64,000 nucleotides of DNA from Pelodera strongyloides (taxonomy: Eukaryota > Nematoda > Chromadorea > Rhabditida > Rhabditidae), in contig JAANDG010000058.1 of the NCBI GenBank assembly GCA_036852015.1, positions 124,001 to 188,000 of the forward strand, given 5' to 3'. The notes beneath the pieces were generated by a model. That model did no database searches. It worked only from the letters and a program-made list of their open reading frames with translations, and was not told the DNA's origin. Of the stretch, positions 1 to 12,300 are shown piece after piece (within the stretch, counting starts at the first letter, position 1; each line of letters begins with the position of its first letter). Both the position numbers and the translations under genes were made by a program.

Positions 1-1191
1 TGGTGAAGACGTCACCAGAAGGTTTTAGGAGGTCATGTGAACAGACAGACGCTCAGACTTTCGTTGTCAGTCAAGATTTTTCAAGATAACTTATCTGAAG
101 TTCGGCAACAACATCCTGCAACCTTGCAAAAATTTGACTAGACTTTAGTTAGACGATTTTATAACAAGATATGACAACCTTATGACCCATATGACTGAAT
201 AATATAAGAAAAAAAAGTCAAGACTGTCTTTTAAAACGTGGACAAGGAAGTAGATAGACATGAGATAAACCTATTATTCTTGATTTAAGATGTGATAAAA
301 AAACAATATTCAAAGAAGTTGGTTTCGTCTAGATGGGTCGGGCGGGCCCACGCAAAAAAGTAACACTGATCTGGACAAGAAACGTGAAACTGTGATAAAA
401 AATGTAATAATCGATATAAATCATGGAGTAGTATCATCAGTATTCAAAGTAAAATCTGCTAATTCTGATCAAAGATTTTCCCGTGAAATTTTTTCCGTAA
501 GAATGGTGAATGCGGTCCCAGGGCTTCTACAAAACACACAATCCAGATACCAATAATAATGTATACAGAAAATGAAACATTTCTATAAAAATGCACATGA
601 ACTTGAACTTGTACAACACGCTCAAATGATCTCGGTTCAATATTGGACTTAGATACTTAACAAATTATATATATAAACAATAGAAAATAAATATCTCCTT
701 ATATTGTTTCCGAACATTTCACATACATTGCATATACGAGTGCTCTTTCCGGTGGAATAAAATAAATGTTTAAACAATAGCATAAAACAATAGACAAGTA
801 AGGAAGCAGAGCCCTTGAGAGTCCATTAGGACCCTTATGCTTTTTGAAGAACCTTTACTTCCTAGAAAAGATGGGAACTGATCAAAATCCAGGGCGATGT
901 ATGTACCGAAGGAAGCGAAATTGTGTCCTTGTAGGTAAGGGTAAGAGTGTTAAACTCGGAAACAACTAAAACAATGTATTAATGCTAATGAAACAATATA
1001 AGGCATTTTATAATCTGGATAAATGGCATTACTTCAATACGGTAGCTCCGTAGCTCAATATTCCAACCAAGAGCAATAAAAATCCCTGTATTTTGAGCGT
1101 TTTCCACATTTAGGTGATTTCACTGTTGATACAAATTTTGCAACAAAAATTAACATAAATATATATTGTTCACGTCAAGAGAGAAAGACGG

Positions 1192-1256
1192 ATACTCGGA
1201 GAGAGAGAGAGAGTGTGTGGGAGAGAGAGAGAGAAGAAAGAGAGAGAAGAAAGAGA
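1192..1256. repeat. GA-rich microsatellite
   Basis: An imperfect run of GAGA units with AAGA interruptions. It creates spurious Arg/Glu-rich and Ser/Leu-rich open frames on the two strands. Confidence 0.9.
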
Positions 1257-1467
1257 GATATAAGTTTTGGAACATTCTGTGCTTAAAGTGTGAATTCTGG
1301 TTTTCAAAGTGTAAATTACGTAGTTCAGAAAAAGACAATTATTTTCTTGGGGAACCGTTAGGGCTTCTAATGCACTGGTGTGCCCCTTGCGACGAGTGTC
1401 TATCCTCCTCCTTAATTTGAAGGGCTTCTAAAATATGGGGAAATGCAAAAAAATGTTCATTTCCTTC

Positions 1468-1543
1468 CATCTTTCTCTCTTTTGCTCTCACTCTCTTTCT
1501 CTCTTTTTCTCTCTCCCTCCCTCTCTTCTCTCTCTCTCACTCA

Positions 1544-1590
<47 letters not shown>

Positions 1591-1606
1591 CCCTCTCTCT
1601 CTCTCT
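1468..1606. repeat. CT-rich microsatellite
   Basis: About 140 bp of CT repeats with a perfect core near 1555-1590. The Leu/Ser-only frame across it is not a gene. Confidence 0.92.
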
Positions 1607-2534
1607 AAAATCGTCGTCAAACCATTCCTCAAAATAATTCGCCAATGACGCGCCGCTTTCAAAGTGGGAGGATTACTGAAACAACTACTTGACTGCGAGG
1701 TGATCTGATATAACACAGAAGTAAATCAGTGAATCCCCAGAAATAAGAGAACAAAACCGATGCAATGTGTAAGCATAGGACTATAGGAGGTAAATAGGCG
1801 ACAAAGAAATCTATTACAGTAACTTATTTATTACACATATTCGTATGTAGAATAAAAGTAAGTAGTTCAAAGAAGAACACACCGTTATCAGCCTAGAATA
1901 TAGTTCTGCAATTTGGAATTTTGGAAATTTAAAATCTAAAAGAACAAGGCAGCCCCAGCATTTGCTCATCATTCCAGCGTTCGGGGCCCAAAATCGCCGC
2001 CGTGAAGGTGTTTTTCAAACATTCACCCGGCTGAACTCTACCCACCGCGCAAATTGCATTTGTCGAAATTCACCTTGGTGTTTCCCCAAAAAGCTTCCCA
2101 CAAAAAATATCTGGAACAACTCGCGCGATTACGAATAAGAGGTTTTATTATGGGTAAACAAAACACATCACTTTTCGTTGTGCTTATGGGATAAAGGAAA
2201 TTTGAACACTTTTCTGATAAAACGGTATTATATCATTCGAACTCGTACTTTTTAGTGAAGTCATAAACACGACGGTACGGAAATAAAGGATACTATGCCC
2301 AGATCCGATATGTTGATTTTGTGGAACTGAATGTTTATCTCTTATTGTGTAAAGAAGCTGACCCAATTGTTGTCCATTCTCACAAGCGACAACAACAACT
2401 TCAGACTATATTGTTTCAGGGAGAATCTAATTTGGTACTAGATTGAATTAACAACAAAGAACTTCGAAGAGCAAAGCTGAAGTGAAGGTGTACTTCACGG
2501 AGAAAACATCATAAAGGGATGAGGCAGACATGAA

Positions 2535-2615
2535 CTCTATTAACACCCACACATGGACGCACATACGCGAGCACACACACCTACGTACTCTCATACGAGC
2601 GCACACGCACACACA
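2535..2615. repeat. CA-rich degenerate microsatellite
   Basis: CACACA blocks broken by CGC, ATG and TAC triplets. It lies about 250 bp before the TG tract at 2863. Confidence 0.75.
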
Positions 2616-2862
2616 GTGTACTTTGTCACGGAAAAGTTACAGCGACACAAGTTGACAAAGTAAAACTGTAAAACAAAATCATCCAGTTCAATGATGATTC
2701 GTTTTGTTGGGGCAGGTCGCATATGTTTCTGACGCGATAAAGTGTCGAATAAATGTCGGGCAAAAAACTGAATTGGGAGTATGTAATATGTTTCGGGCCG
2801 ACTTTTCAAACACATGTTACGTGATGAGTGGCCCAGAAATCGTTGTATGAGATGGGGAGGAG

Positions 2863-2969
2863 ATGATGTGTGTGTGTGTTTGTATGTGTGTTTGTGTATA
2901 TGTGTGTGTGTACGTGTGTGTGCGTGTGTGTGTACGTGTGTGCGTGTGTGCGTGTGTGGCTCTGTGTGT
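2863..2969. repeat. TG microsatellite
   Basis: About 107 bp of TG repeats with TA and CG interruptions. Frames rich in Val/Cys (+) and Thr/His (-) are artefacts of it. Confidence 0.93.
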
Positions 2970-5677
2970 GCGTCTTGCACCGAAGAAAGGTATAGCTCAC
3001 GAGTAACAAAGAATTTCCCGGCGTTTGCACTATTATCGACATGCAAAAAACTGTGCGACGTGCCTACATTTGTCGGAACCTTGTTGGGTACTGACTACTG
3101 ACTATAGATAAAAGGGCATATGTTCTAAATCTTCTTGTTCTCGCAGATCCGGTTTTGTCCCTGCGGTGCTTGATGAAAAGTAGCAACTGCTCGAATTCGT
3201 GCTTCAGTTAAATAGGAATTTGGAATAGAAGGAAGCGGAAGTGGGACTGGAACATCATCAGATTTAGGCTATCTAACTGGGTCTTAGAATAGTTCTTTCT
3301 CTTTCAATCAACTTCACAAAGCACGTACATATTCTAGGACCACAGATTGTGGGACAGCTGCCTCATAGACCGTCTGTAAAACGGAAGTAATAATTACCAA
3401 CCGAATATTGACACACATCACACTGCGGCAAATAAATCTCCTATTACAAAAGACCAGAAAGCATATAATGAGTAGAGTAGCACCACGTGCCTTGTCCCAT
3501 ATTGAATACGCACATTTAATTCACTATTTTATTTATGAAATATATCATATTACAATTATCTGGAATAAATTTTATGTATTTGGCTAGTCGAAGACGACTC
3601 CTTGAAAATGACCATGAAACTCACGAGAGAAGAAGATAGATATGTATTCTAATTAGTATTACAAGAATAAAAACTTTCAATTAGTATTACAATAATTTTC
3701 TTTAAATTGTTTCGAATTGTCTTATTCTTTTAGTTGAAGGTTCTAAATTGTCTGTCTAGTTGTAAATTTCAGTCTGAAGGGCGTTTTCCGAAAAAGAAGA
3801 GTGATTTACGCGGAGGAAAAGAATTCATCGGCAAAATTGGTTTCAGAAAAGGATTTTGGCACGAACTTTGACCACTTTCTGTGTAAACAAGTTTTATGGG
3901 CGAAGAATTACGGAAGTCTTAATAGTTCGTTGACTAGATCGCAAACTAGCGCATGCTTCTTGCGCTCGTGTGGCATATCTGGTGAACCGCCTGACGCATC
4001 CTACCGGAGTGCGTTGCCCGCTGCTTTGCGCAGCTAATGCCACTCATTGCTAGATTGAAACTACCTTGAAACTACATGCAAATAGCGAATCATAAGTTTG
4101 ATTTATACCTTCATAAGCAAGATTTTTTAATTCAGCTACAGGATACGCCTTATTGTTAGAAGTTACCATTATAAACCCATTAGCTAGCAATCATTGCATA
4201 CATATTCTATTTTATATTTCTATCGGAAATGACGCACTCCGAAAGGAAAACATAAAATAAAAGATGAACGGCACGCAGTTAGTCAACCGAAAACGCCGTG
4301 ACGGGAATAAAAAGGGGAGGGATCTTGGCCTCGTGCAAAAGCAATGCAAATTCACAAAAAGTGACATATCGCAAGTTAATAGTTGGTTCTTCTAGAAAAA
4401 ATATAGTGGACAATACAACTAAGTGAGAAATGGTACGATATGATGTGGCTTTGGAATTTGGAAGTATCTTACGCTATACTATGTTCCTCATTCGCAGTTT
4501 GGCGGTAATCATAATCCCACGTTTCCTCCCAAACAAGCGGGAAACGCGGGATTTCGTCCTTATTGCGAGCGCTATTTAGGGACCTTGCCGCTAACACTAG
4601 GCCTTGTCTAGTGTTTAATTGCGGGACATGATTCGCTAATCTGTCAAGAAATATGCGACTTTTCTTATTGCGCGGGATTGGATGATTAGCTGCCAGGAAA
4701 CGCGGAATTTATTTTTGTTTCGCGGGAAACGTGCAGTAGAAGAACAGAGTAGTAGACATGAAGACATTTAGTTGTAAAACTGTGGTGAAAGAAAGACAAC
4801 TTCGTTCATAGGTCATCAGTCGTTTGCTTTCAAGTTATAGTTATAAGAGTATAAACAGTAATTTTCACTTTTTTTAAATATATTTTCACTTGCGGCATGA
4901 ACATCACATGATGTTTTTATTAACCAATAAACAAATAATGTGCTTTATAAGCAGTGTGAGTGCCCATCTATGATGATAATTTATAAGTGTCTATACACCG
5001 TTAGAAATAGCGCTGATGTCTGACGGGTGAACTTCTAACGCTTATCCAGATCCTGGGCGCCAAATAATAATTTACTTTTCTTTTTGCAAACGGCGAAGTA
5101 TAACGAGACTAATTGGTAGAAGTTGCCAGTGATTTATAAACACAGAGATAAGGGATTTATAAACATAGAGATAGTTGGAGAAGCTTTCTGTGGAACCTCT
5201 TGGGAAACCATTGCATCTAACACACATAGTGAGAAGTGTGTATTTTCAAAGGTTCGGTACCTAGACTAGAGACGTCGGTACCTAGAAAAAGACTCCCTAA
5301 AAGGTAACACATTTGGAAAGTGGGGAGGAATTACCCAGGTAAGATGTGTACTCCCCTTGGATTTATTCTGGGGAAGCCCTCGGGGGAGCATGCAAACTCC
5401 CCATTCCCTAATTCACTTAATGGAGATGCAGTCGGTTGTGAGTGAGTGGGCCCTTCTTGTTCGGTTTTTTTTCATTCTTTTGTCTTTGACGCCATTCAAC
5501 GAATACGAATTAGTCGATTAAGAAGACGCTCGCTGTTTTCGGCGTTCTGTGGAAAAAAAATGAATAAATAAAAAAGGCGAAGGATAAGGTCTGAACGTTC
5601 CGAACCTGTAAGCGCACAAGCCTTAGAGAACGTGCTGCCAACATCTGATAGCGTCTCTTCTAATAAGGTGACATAAC

Positions 5678-5722
5678 ATAACAGAGAGAGAGGGAAAGAG
5701 AACGAGAGAGAGAGAGAGTAAT
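5678..5722. repeat. GA microsatellite
   Basis: Imperfect GAGA run within a purine-rich stretch that extends to about 5820. Confidence 0.85.
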
Positions 5723-6167
5723 AGAGAGTGAGACACAGAGAGTGAAAACAATAGGAGAGATTTTTGTGGCGACATAAGATGCAGCGAGCTAGATAGAGGG
5801 AGAGCAAGCAGGAGAGAGATACAGGGAGTATGTATGAACCCACGTGTATTACTTTAAAAACAACGTTGTATAACCTTGCTTTTAGCTACTCAAAAAATTA
5901 GGTAATTAGCACATATTGCAAATTCATGCGCACTAAATTAGCGTGAGAAACTGAGAGTTGTCACGCTGTAAACTTTTTTTTTTGCATCTCATGGCCCTGT
6001 TGCATAAGCCTAAGTCAACCTGTAATAATAAATTCGGTAAAATGATGCACAAAATCGATTCAAAAGTCAAAAGAAAGTCGTTTTGCTGATGAAAACATTT
6101 AAAGTCAGAAGACGAAATTTTTTTCGCTTTGACGACTTTTTGAAGGCTAACGAAGCGAAAGATAGAG

Positions 6168-6185
6168 AGGAGAGAGGACATGGAT

Positions 6186-6220
<35 letters not shown>

Positions 6221-6264
6221 TAGACAGAAAGAGAAAGGGAGGGAGAAAGAGAGAGAAGAGAGGG
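6168..6264. repeat. GA microsatellite
   Basis: GA repeats with AAGA and GGGA interruptions and a perfect core near 6198-6220. Confidence 0.9.
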
Positions 6265-7547
6265 CAATGCGGTCACGATCAGAAATAGCAATTGAGGACA
6301 AACTTCCTTACTTCTGAACAAATGAACTCAAGCAGCAAGATTGTATGCCGTATGCGAATAGAAAATGTTGTTAGATGGAAGTGAAAATGAACACAACTAT
6401 TTACCAGTGAATCTGTCAAACCTAAGCGAAAGCCTAAACTACGGCTAGGAGCCAACCTAGCACTCTCTAATTTATGACTATATTGCGAGCCTAAATCTGT
6501 ACAAAGAGTTGGGAGAAATAAACTTCTTTCTTGATGTTGGGCTTGGGCACTATGTTTCGAGATAAATTTCGGCGTAAATTAAATCTTCTGCTCACAAAGT
6601 ATGTACATCTGAAGTAGAACGTAGTTGATAGTTGCACACAAACTAAAATACCTACAGTACAAAATTCTGTACCCGGACAGAGTTAGGCTGTGGAAGCGTG
6701 CGAACGATAGCTCGAAACAGCAGATGCAATAGATCAAACGGTGCCCGCTTTGCATATCATTTCGCTTATAAAACTGGCACTTCTTGATCACGAAGTGCAA
6801 TAAAATGGGACCATAAATAAATATGGGATTGGGGTTCAACAGTGATGAAGCCACAAAGATTTTCCAGCAGTTTATAGCCGACCTCCTTCCTTTATTTCAG
6901 AAACTTCGCAATACGGTTTTACTTCGTCTGACCTCAGTTGACGACGAGTTCCAGATGACAAAGTGCTCGACGTCTTCGATCCAAGGTGAAGAGGGATCCC
7001 CCACGATTCAATATTTGTTTATAAAATATATGCCTCATCGAGCGTGACCCAAAATAATTATAACCAATTAGTATGAGCAGTTTCTCATATATAGAACTCA
7101 CGTCCAGTGTACTGAAAGATTATGCGGAGCAAGTATGAACTTTGAGCTTTGTCTTTGGGCGTAATAAATTATTATTATTAATTATTAACACTGTATGACA
7201 AACCCCTTTGAATAAAGGAGCACTGCATTGAAGCGTAAGAGTTTTATTATTTTATTACAATGAGCTGCACAAGAGATCAGGCAAGGGACCAAACTCAAAC
7301 TACTTCTGCATGACAGCTGAGAAATCGAGAAATAGAAAAACTGAGACATACATACTACCGAAATAAGCCTTACCATAGGCACAGGCACATCTCTGCAAAA
7401 GTAGCATACTATTTAAATAATTTGTTTATTCGCTAATACACCTGCAAATTATTCCCAGATTAGTGTTTCAGGTGGAAGTTACAAATGTTTTCGATGAATT
7501 CTATCTGATGAGTACTATGGTATCAAGGGAGTAAGGGAATTTACCTT

Positions 7548-7610
7548 CACTCTCGCTCTCTCACTCTCACTCTCTTTCTCTATCTCACTCCACCTCCTCT
7601 CACTAGCTCC
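7548..7610. repeat. CT-rich microsatellite
   Basis: CTCT repeats with CA interruptions. Confidence 0.8.
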
Positions 7611-8993
7611 ATGTTTCTCTGTCTTTTTTTACTTTCTTCGTTGCTTCCTTCGACCAAAAAGTTGCAAAGGAGAAGAAGAAGACGACTAAATTAACAACTT
7701 GAATCATTCTATACAACAAACTCAAAGAAAGACTAGAATAGATATGGAAATAAAAAAAAATACATGTTGTCCTTTTTGTTCGCTTTTACTTTATTATGTT
7801 GAAAAATTGTGGTGTGCGCAGGGGGTAAGTTGCAAAAAAAAAGTGCCGCTACTCCGCTTAGCATCCGCCAGATAGGCACACCGCACGAATAGATATGTGG
7901 ATCGAATCCATGCTATTGAAGAAAGCTAGTCAATGAAACGTGTAACACATAACAAATAAAACCACAGCGCCTGACCAATAGACCTAAAGCCAGCCAGACA
8001 GCAGAACTGTTGTGCTCCACATATCTACTAACTTTACTACCTAAGCGCTTTGCGGCTTGCGGCTTACGGACTGCGCTTTGCTCTAGCATAGCATACCAAT
8101 AATGAGAAAGTGAAACACGCGTTGACCAATATCCGACATATAATGAATGTGCCACAGTTGCAATTAATTTCTTATGAAAAACATGTTGAATACGATGCGC
8201 TCCTCTGCAGCATAACTCATAAAAAAAGATACTTTATTATGATCAGATGGAATGAGCAGTCTACATCCTCCTCTCATTCTAGATTTTTAATTAACAAAGT
8301 CCGAAGATGAGAGAGACGCTTTTTTCGGGGGCAATTTTTGTCGAAGGAACACCCGAAGAAAATGATTTTCGAGAAGCGAGGCTCAATTTTAAATCGGGAA
8401 GGTTCATAAATCTAGGGTTATTTTTTGCGGTTAGCCTTGCATGATTGTTTCTCCTTGTATCTCTCGTTAGTGACAGCAGGATGTGCATATGCAAATTAGT
8501 GTGGAAAAGAGAACTGCAGCCTCTTTTCAATGCTCACTTCTGGTATTGGGAGCTACACTTTGGCTCAGGCTTGGGCTTACGAGATGAAGCTTGCTCTAAA
8601 ACATACCTAATTCTTCCCGCGCAGGACGCGCAGCCTTCGCCAGACTTTTCCCAGGTTCTCGCAAGTTCCCGCGTTTTCCATCGATTTTTAGTGGGGTAGG
8701 GCGAAGTCGCCGTGCTACGTACCTCATCGCGTCTCCACAGATTTTTGATCATTTTCGTAACGCGTTTTTCCCCTTTTTTAAGCTATTATAACAAAAAGAA
8801 ATGTTTTACTGCTGAATTCATTGTAGCCTTTATCTACAAAGGCTTATCACATTTTGTTATCAACTTGATAAACGGGATGGTTTGTGCGAACGAAACAAGC
8901 ACAGAGCACACCTTCGTGAATCAATACTTGGTTAGAACAATAATGCAGACCATAAGCAAGGAAGCCAGGATTTGAATGAAGGCAGACGATGAT

Positions 8994-9062
8994 AGATACA
9001 TAGCCTAGTGGCTAGCGCGGTGAACCGGCAATTCAACCATACGGGTTCGATTTCATAAATGA
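8994..9062 (+). repeat. tRNA-like (SINE-type) sequence
   Basis: It carries an A-box-like TAGCCTAGTGGCTAG and, about 35 bp on, a B-box-like GGGTTCGATTTC, the spacing of internal Pol III promoters. The D arm and a weak anticodon stem can be drawn, but the acceptor and T stems do not pair, so it is not a working tRNA. A tRNA-derived SINE fragment or tRNA pseudogene is most likely. Confidence 0.4.
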
Positions 9063-9691
9063 CACGTATTAATCTTTATTTACAGTTAAGAAGATTATGG
9101 GGAGCTTGAATTAGGTAAGGCGGGAAGCTAGGTGAAGAGAGTACGTTTTTCAAAGGTACATGAAGATCAATACATCAAGATTTGTGGGTTATTAAACTTT
9201 ATCTTATCCCCAACTCTCAGTGAGAACTGAGAACTTGGAGCAGGTACCCAAAGTAGCGTCATGCCATAAGCCACTATTTGCGTTTCTATCATACTGTGAA
9301 AACGAAAACTAATAAATATGCTGCTAACAGAACACATGTTCTAAGACCCGCAAATATTGAAATCGCAAGACACCCAACATATACATCAAAATACATCAAG
9401 ATTCGTCCGTTTATTCCATCAAACTAAAAGTTTTTCGGCTCCCGAACTCGCAGTGCGATCTTTTACAACGCTTATCACAGTGCTTCGTAAGAGCACGTTT
9501 GCGAAAGCGGAAGTAATCTGAAAAGTAATGTAATTGTAAGTAAAATGATTCCAGCAAAATGTCCTCAAAGTGCAAGGGAGCGGAATGGAACAAGTTATGT
9601 GCATGCACAGTTCAAAAAAATTCACAAATAACGTGACTGATAAATATAAATGCTATATAAATGTCTTCACAAGAATATTTATTTCTGAACA

Positions 9692-12300
9692 CTATGAACA
9701 TAAACGAGATCCATCAATTTTCCTCATTTTTCGTTCAATTGCATTGCGCATTTGGCGCATCTCGCCGTCGGAAATTTGCACAGGATGGGGTCGATGTCGT
9801 TTCGAACAGTTCTAAATATTACATTATTTTACGGTAACTTACACATTATGCTTCTGTATGCATTGCTTTGTGAAGAAAGAAAAAAACAATATTAATTTAT
9901 TATTGCTACTGGGTTACGCCTACCCTACTCCACTATATCTGCAACTGCAAAGATATAGCAAATTGGTGACATCATAACTTATAACTACTACTACTGGTTT
10001 TTTTTCTGGTAGTATTGTTCTAACACAACAGATCGAAATCATGAATACCTTTCTCTCCTCCTTGTGATCTTCGCCGATTTCGCATTTGATTATATTTTCT
10101 TTCTCTGAATTAGCGATGTCTTTTCTTTGTTCTCTTTGCACACCACTGTAGTCAATACTTAGCCTCTGAAAAACGTTGGATTCTTCGATTTAAAACATCA
10201 ATCAATGTGTTGTTAACTAGATTGGCCATATTTTGTTGTAATGTATGATTGTTACCCGTCCCGATATAAATTATGCTTTGGAAGCCTTTTTCCCCCACTC
10301 TCTCAACAAAGGTTTGTACAGAACCCGGGTAAAAGTTTGGTAAAAATTATGGTATATAATACCTGTATCAACGCCGATCCGGTCCCTGGAGGAAACAAAT
10401 GCCTCAATTTTTCTTTTAATTCGTCCACCGCCTGTTTTCGTCTCACAGTTATAAGAAATTCTCTCCGTTGTTCTATTTCGCTGCGGATGGAAGTTTTGAT
10501 CTAAAGTTGAATTTACTCATTTGATGAAGTAAAGGGGTGTATCATAACTGCTAAAACGACCAAAACCTATTTAAATTATATACGTGCAGCCTGCCATGTA
10601 TGCTCTGGCGCTCTGGCTCTGTTCAGTGCATGCTTATCAGAATCAAAATTCTAAACTTTTCCGCGAGATGCAGACGCGCTATTCATAAGGCACCCAGACC
10701 ACACCAAACTAAAGCACGGCTGGCAAATTTACAAATGTCGAGCAAAGTAAACCAAAGTAAAAGCTTACGTGACTCAGCAGCCTTCCAGAGGAATCGAATC
10801 CTGAGGGTATTTGGCAAATTTCTTCCGAAGAGGAGTGCGGTTCTAAACTATACTTATTGATTGGCTCAAACTTTAAGCTTTGTTTATGTCGAGCGCAAAC
10901 ATTAAGTCAAGAGGTAAAGTATGATTAAATAAATGTATCTAACACATTGCTGTAAGATAAGAACATCACCACACAATAATTAGCATGCACATAAAACAAA
11001 AAATTCAGAGCAATAATTCAAAACCAACCCGTTGCACATTTTGCAGCTAGATCCTCTGACGATAGAGCGTCTGGCGTGTACAGCTGTGAAAGCTGCTGCT
11101 GAAATAAATAAATAAAAATACAACTTTGAAAGAAAAGGCCTCACAGAAAAAACCTTACAACAAGAACCTGCAGCCACTTACGCGTTCGATATAGAGAACT
11201 CATATGCAGTGTATGTAACAGATGATTTGACTACTGTTTACATAGTAAAGTTCAATTCAAGTCCTCACATTTTCACTACTTTCTGGCGATGGTGAGAAGT
11301 TAATTGGTGTTGAGATCGGTGTCGGAAATAGCGACGTTTTCGACGTCGACGGTTGCACTTTGAAGTCCGTTCTTGAGCAGCTCGTTGAAGAGTTCCGTCT
11401 GATTTCCGTACTGTCTCTGATTTCAGAGAAGTTTCTGAGTTCTGGGTTCGTTTTGATTTCAATTGGCAAGGAACCCAAACAGGTCCCATTTCCTGTATCA
11501 CTTCCAGCCAAAAGTTCGTCCAATTTCTGTTTAGTGCCCATCATTGCCGATCTCAGCATTGTTTCAGTCATGTGGTCCGACTGAGAACCTTCCGACGGTC
11601 TTCGTAGGGATTCCTTCTTAACCTCGGTAATTAAGGAAGCCATTTTATTCGCCGCAATGACACCGTCGCTAGGCAATTGCGAAGCACAATATAGTTGAGC
11701 TGCGTCTGAATACAGTTGTTGGTGTCCTTGCCTGTCCATGAAATTCGGCAAAACATCATTTTGGGCGCGAATCAAATCTTTATGACTCATTTTCAAAGAA
11801 TATTGATTGTCCAAAGAATTTGCTCCACTGCAAATAATAGGCATTGGTATGGATGAGAGCGGGAAAATGTTGATATTTTTCGCAGAATTTCCTAACTTTG
11901 ATGTTTTCTCTGTCATTTTTGTTGGGCGCACTGCTTGTGAAGGTGAAGAAGTCGAGGTGCAAGGTCGAATAATTATTGGCGCTGGTAGATTAACAAGAAG
12001 CCGTTTCTCGTTTGTGCTGCTTGGTTGATTAGATACGATGATTGGTGCTACCAAGGATAATTGCCTAGGTTGTCTGCAATTTCTCGACGTAGGAGGCAAC
12101 TTGGCGAGACTTGGTGGTACATCAAACACAGCTTTATTACGAGTTTCAGCTGAAGCTGATGTTGAAGTTCCGACGGTAGCAGTAGACAACTCCTCCCCCG
12201 AATGATAAATTAGCGATTTATCGATGTCAGTATTCTTGTAGGAATCAGCTGCCAGTGGTGTGACAATATACATGAAATAATCCTCGAATGGATTTGTCAT
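9692..12300 (-). CDS. Uncharacterised 516-aa disordered protein, six exons
   Basis: Not recognised. Six exons with consistent phases: 11269-12300, 11029-11098, 10769-10842, 10363-10500, 10049-10165 and 9692-9811 (stop TAG). The start at 12300 follows an acceptor-like CATTTTAG by one base, so a trans-splice or 5'UTR acceptor; the frame stays open upstream to 12351 but that part would be intron. Exon 1 (344 residues) is low-complexity, Ser/Thr/Pro-rich and predicted disordered. Exon 4 is charged and helical (SIRSEIEQRREF, AVDELKEKLRHLF), and the last exon is basic (MRQMRNAIERKMRKIDG), which looks like a short coiled coil. No signal peptide or membrane segment is seen. A nuclear or scaffold role is only a guess. 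The exon chain is fairly sure; the function is unknown. Confidence 0.7.

Larger units (their letters stand above)
1..9691. other. Gene-poor region, no gene recognised
   Basis: I see no exon chain with matching splice phases on either strand and no recognisable domain here. The stretch is AT-rich with simple repeats, listed separately, and a few GC-richer islands (about 4500-4740, 7840-8080 and 8560-8730) that look like repeat debris. Open frames at 3801-4037 (+), 6823-7047 (+) and 8534-8752 (-) are short, lack convincing splice context and match nothing I know. Confidence 0.5.

Noticed and set aside
2591..3101. Thr/His-rich (-) and Val/Cys-rich (+) frames
   Set aside because: Produced by the TG/CA microsatellite.
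8534..8752. GC-richer minus frame as an exon
   Set aside because: No partner exons in phase; composition suggests repeat debris.
8994..9062. Functional tRNA gene (GGC anticodon could be drawn)
   Set aside because: Acceptor and T stems do not pair; kept only as a SINE-like remnant.
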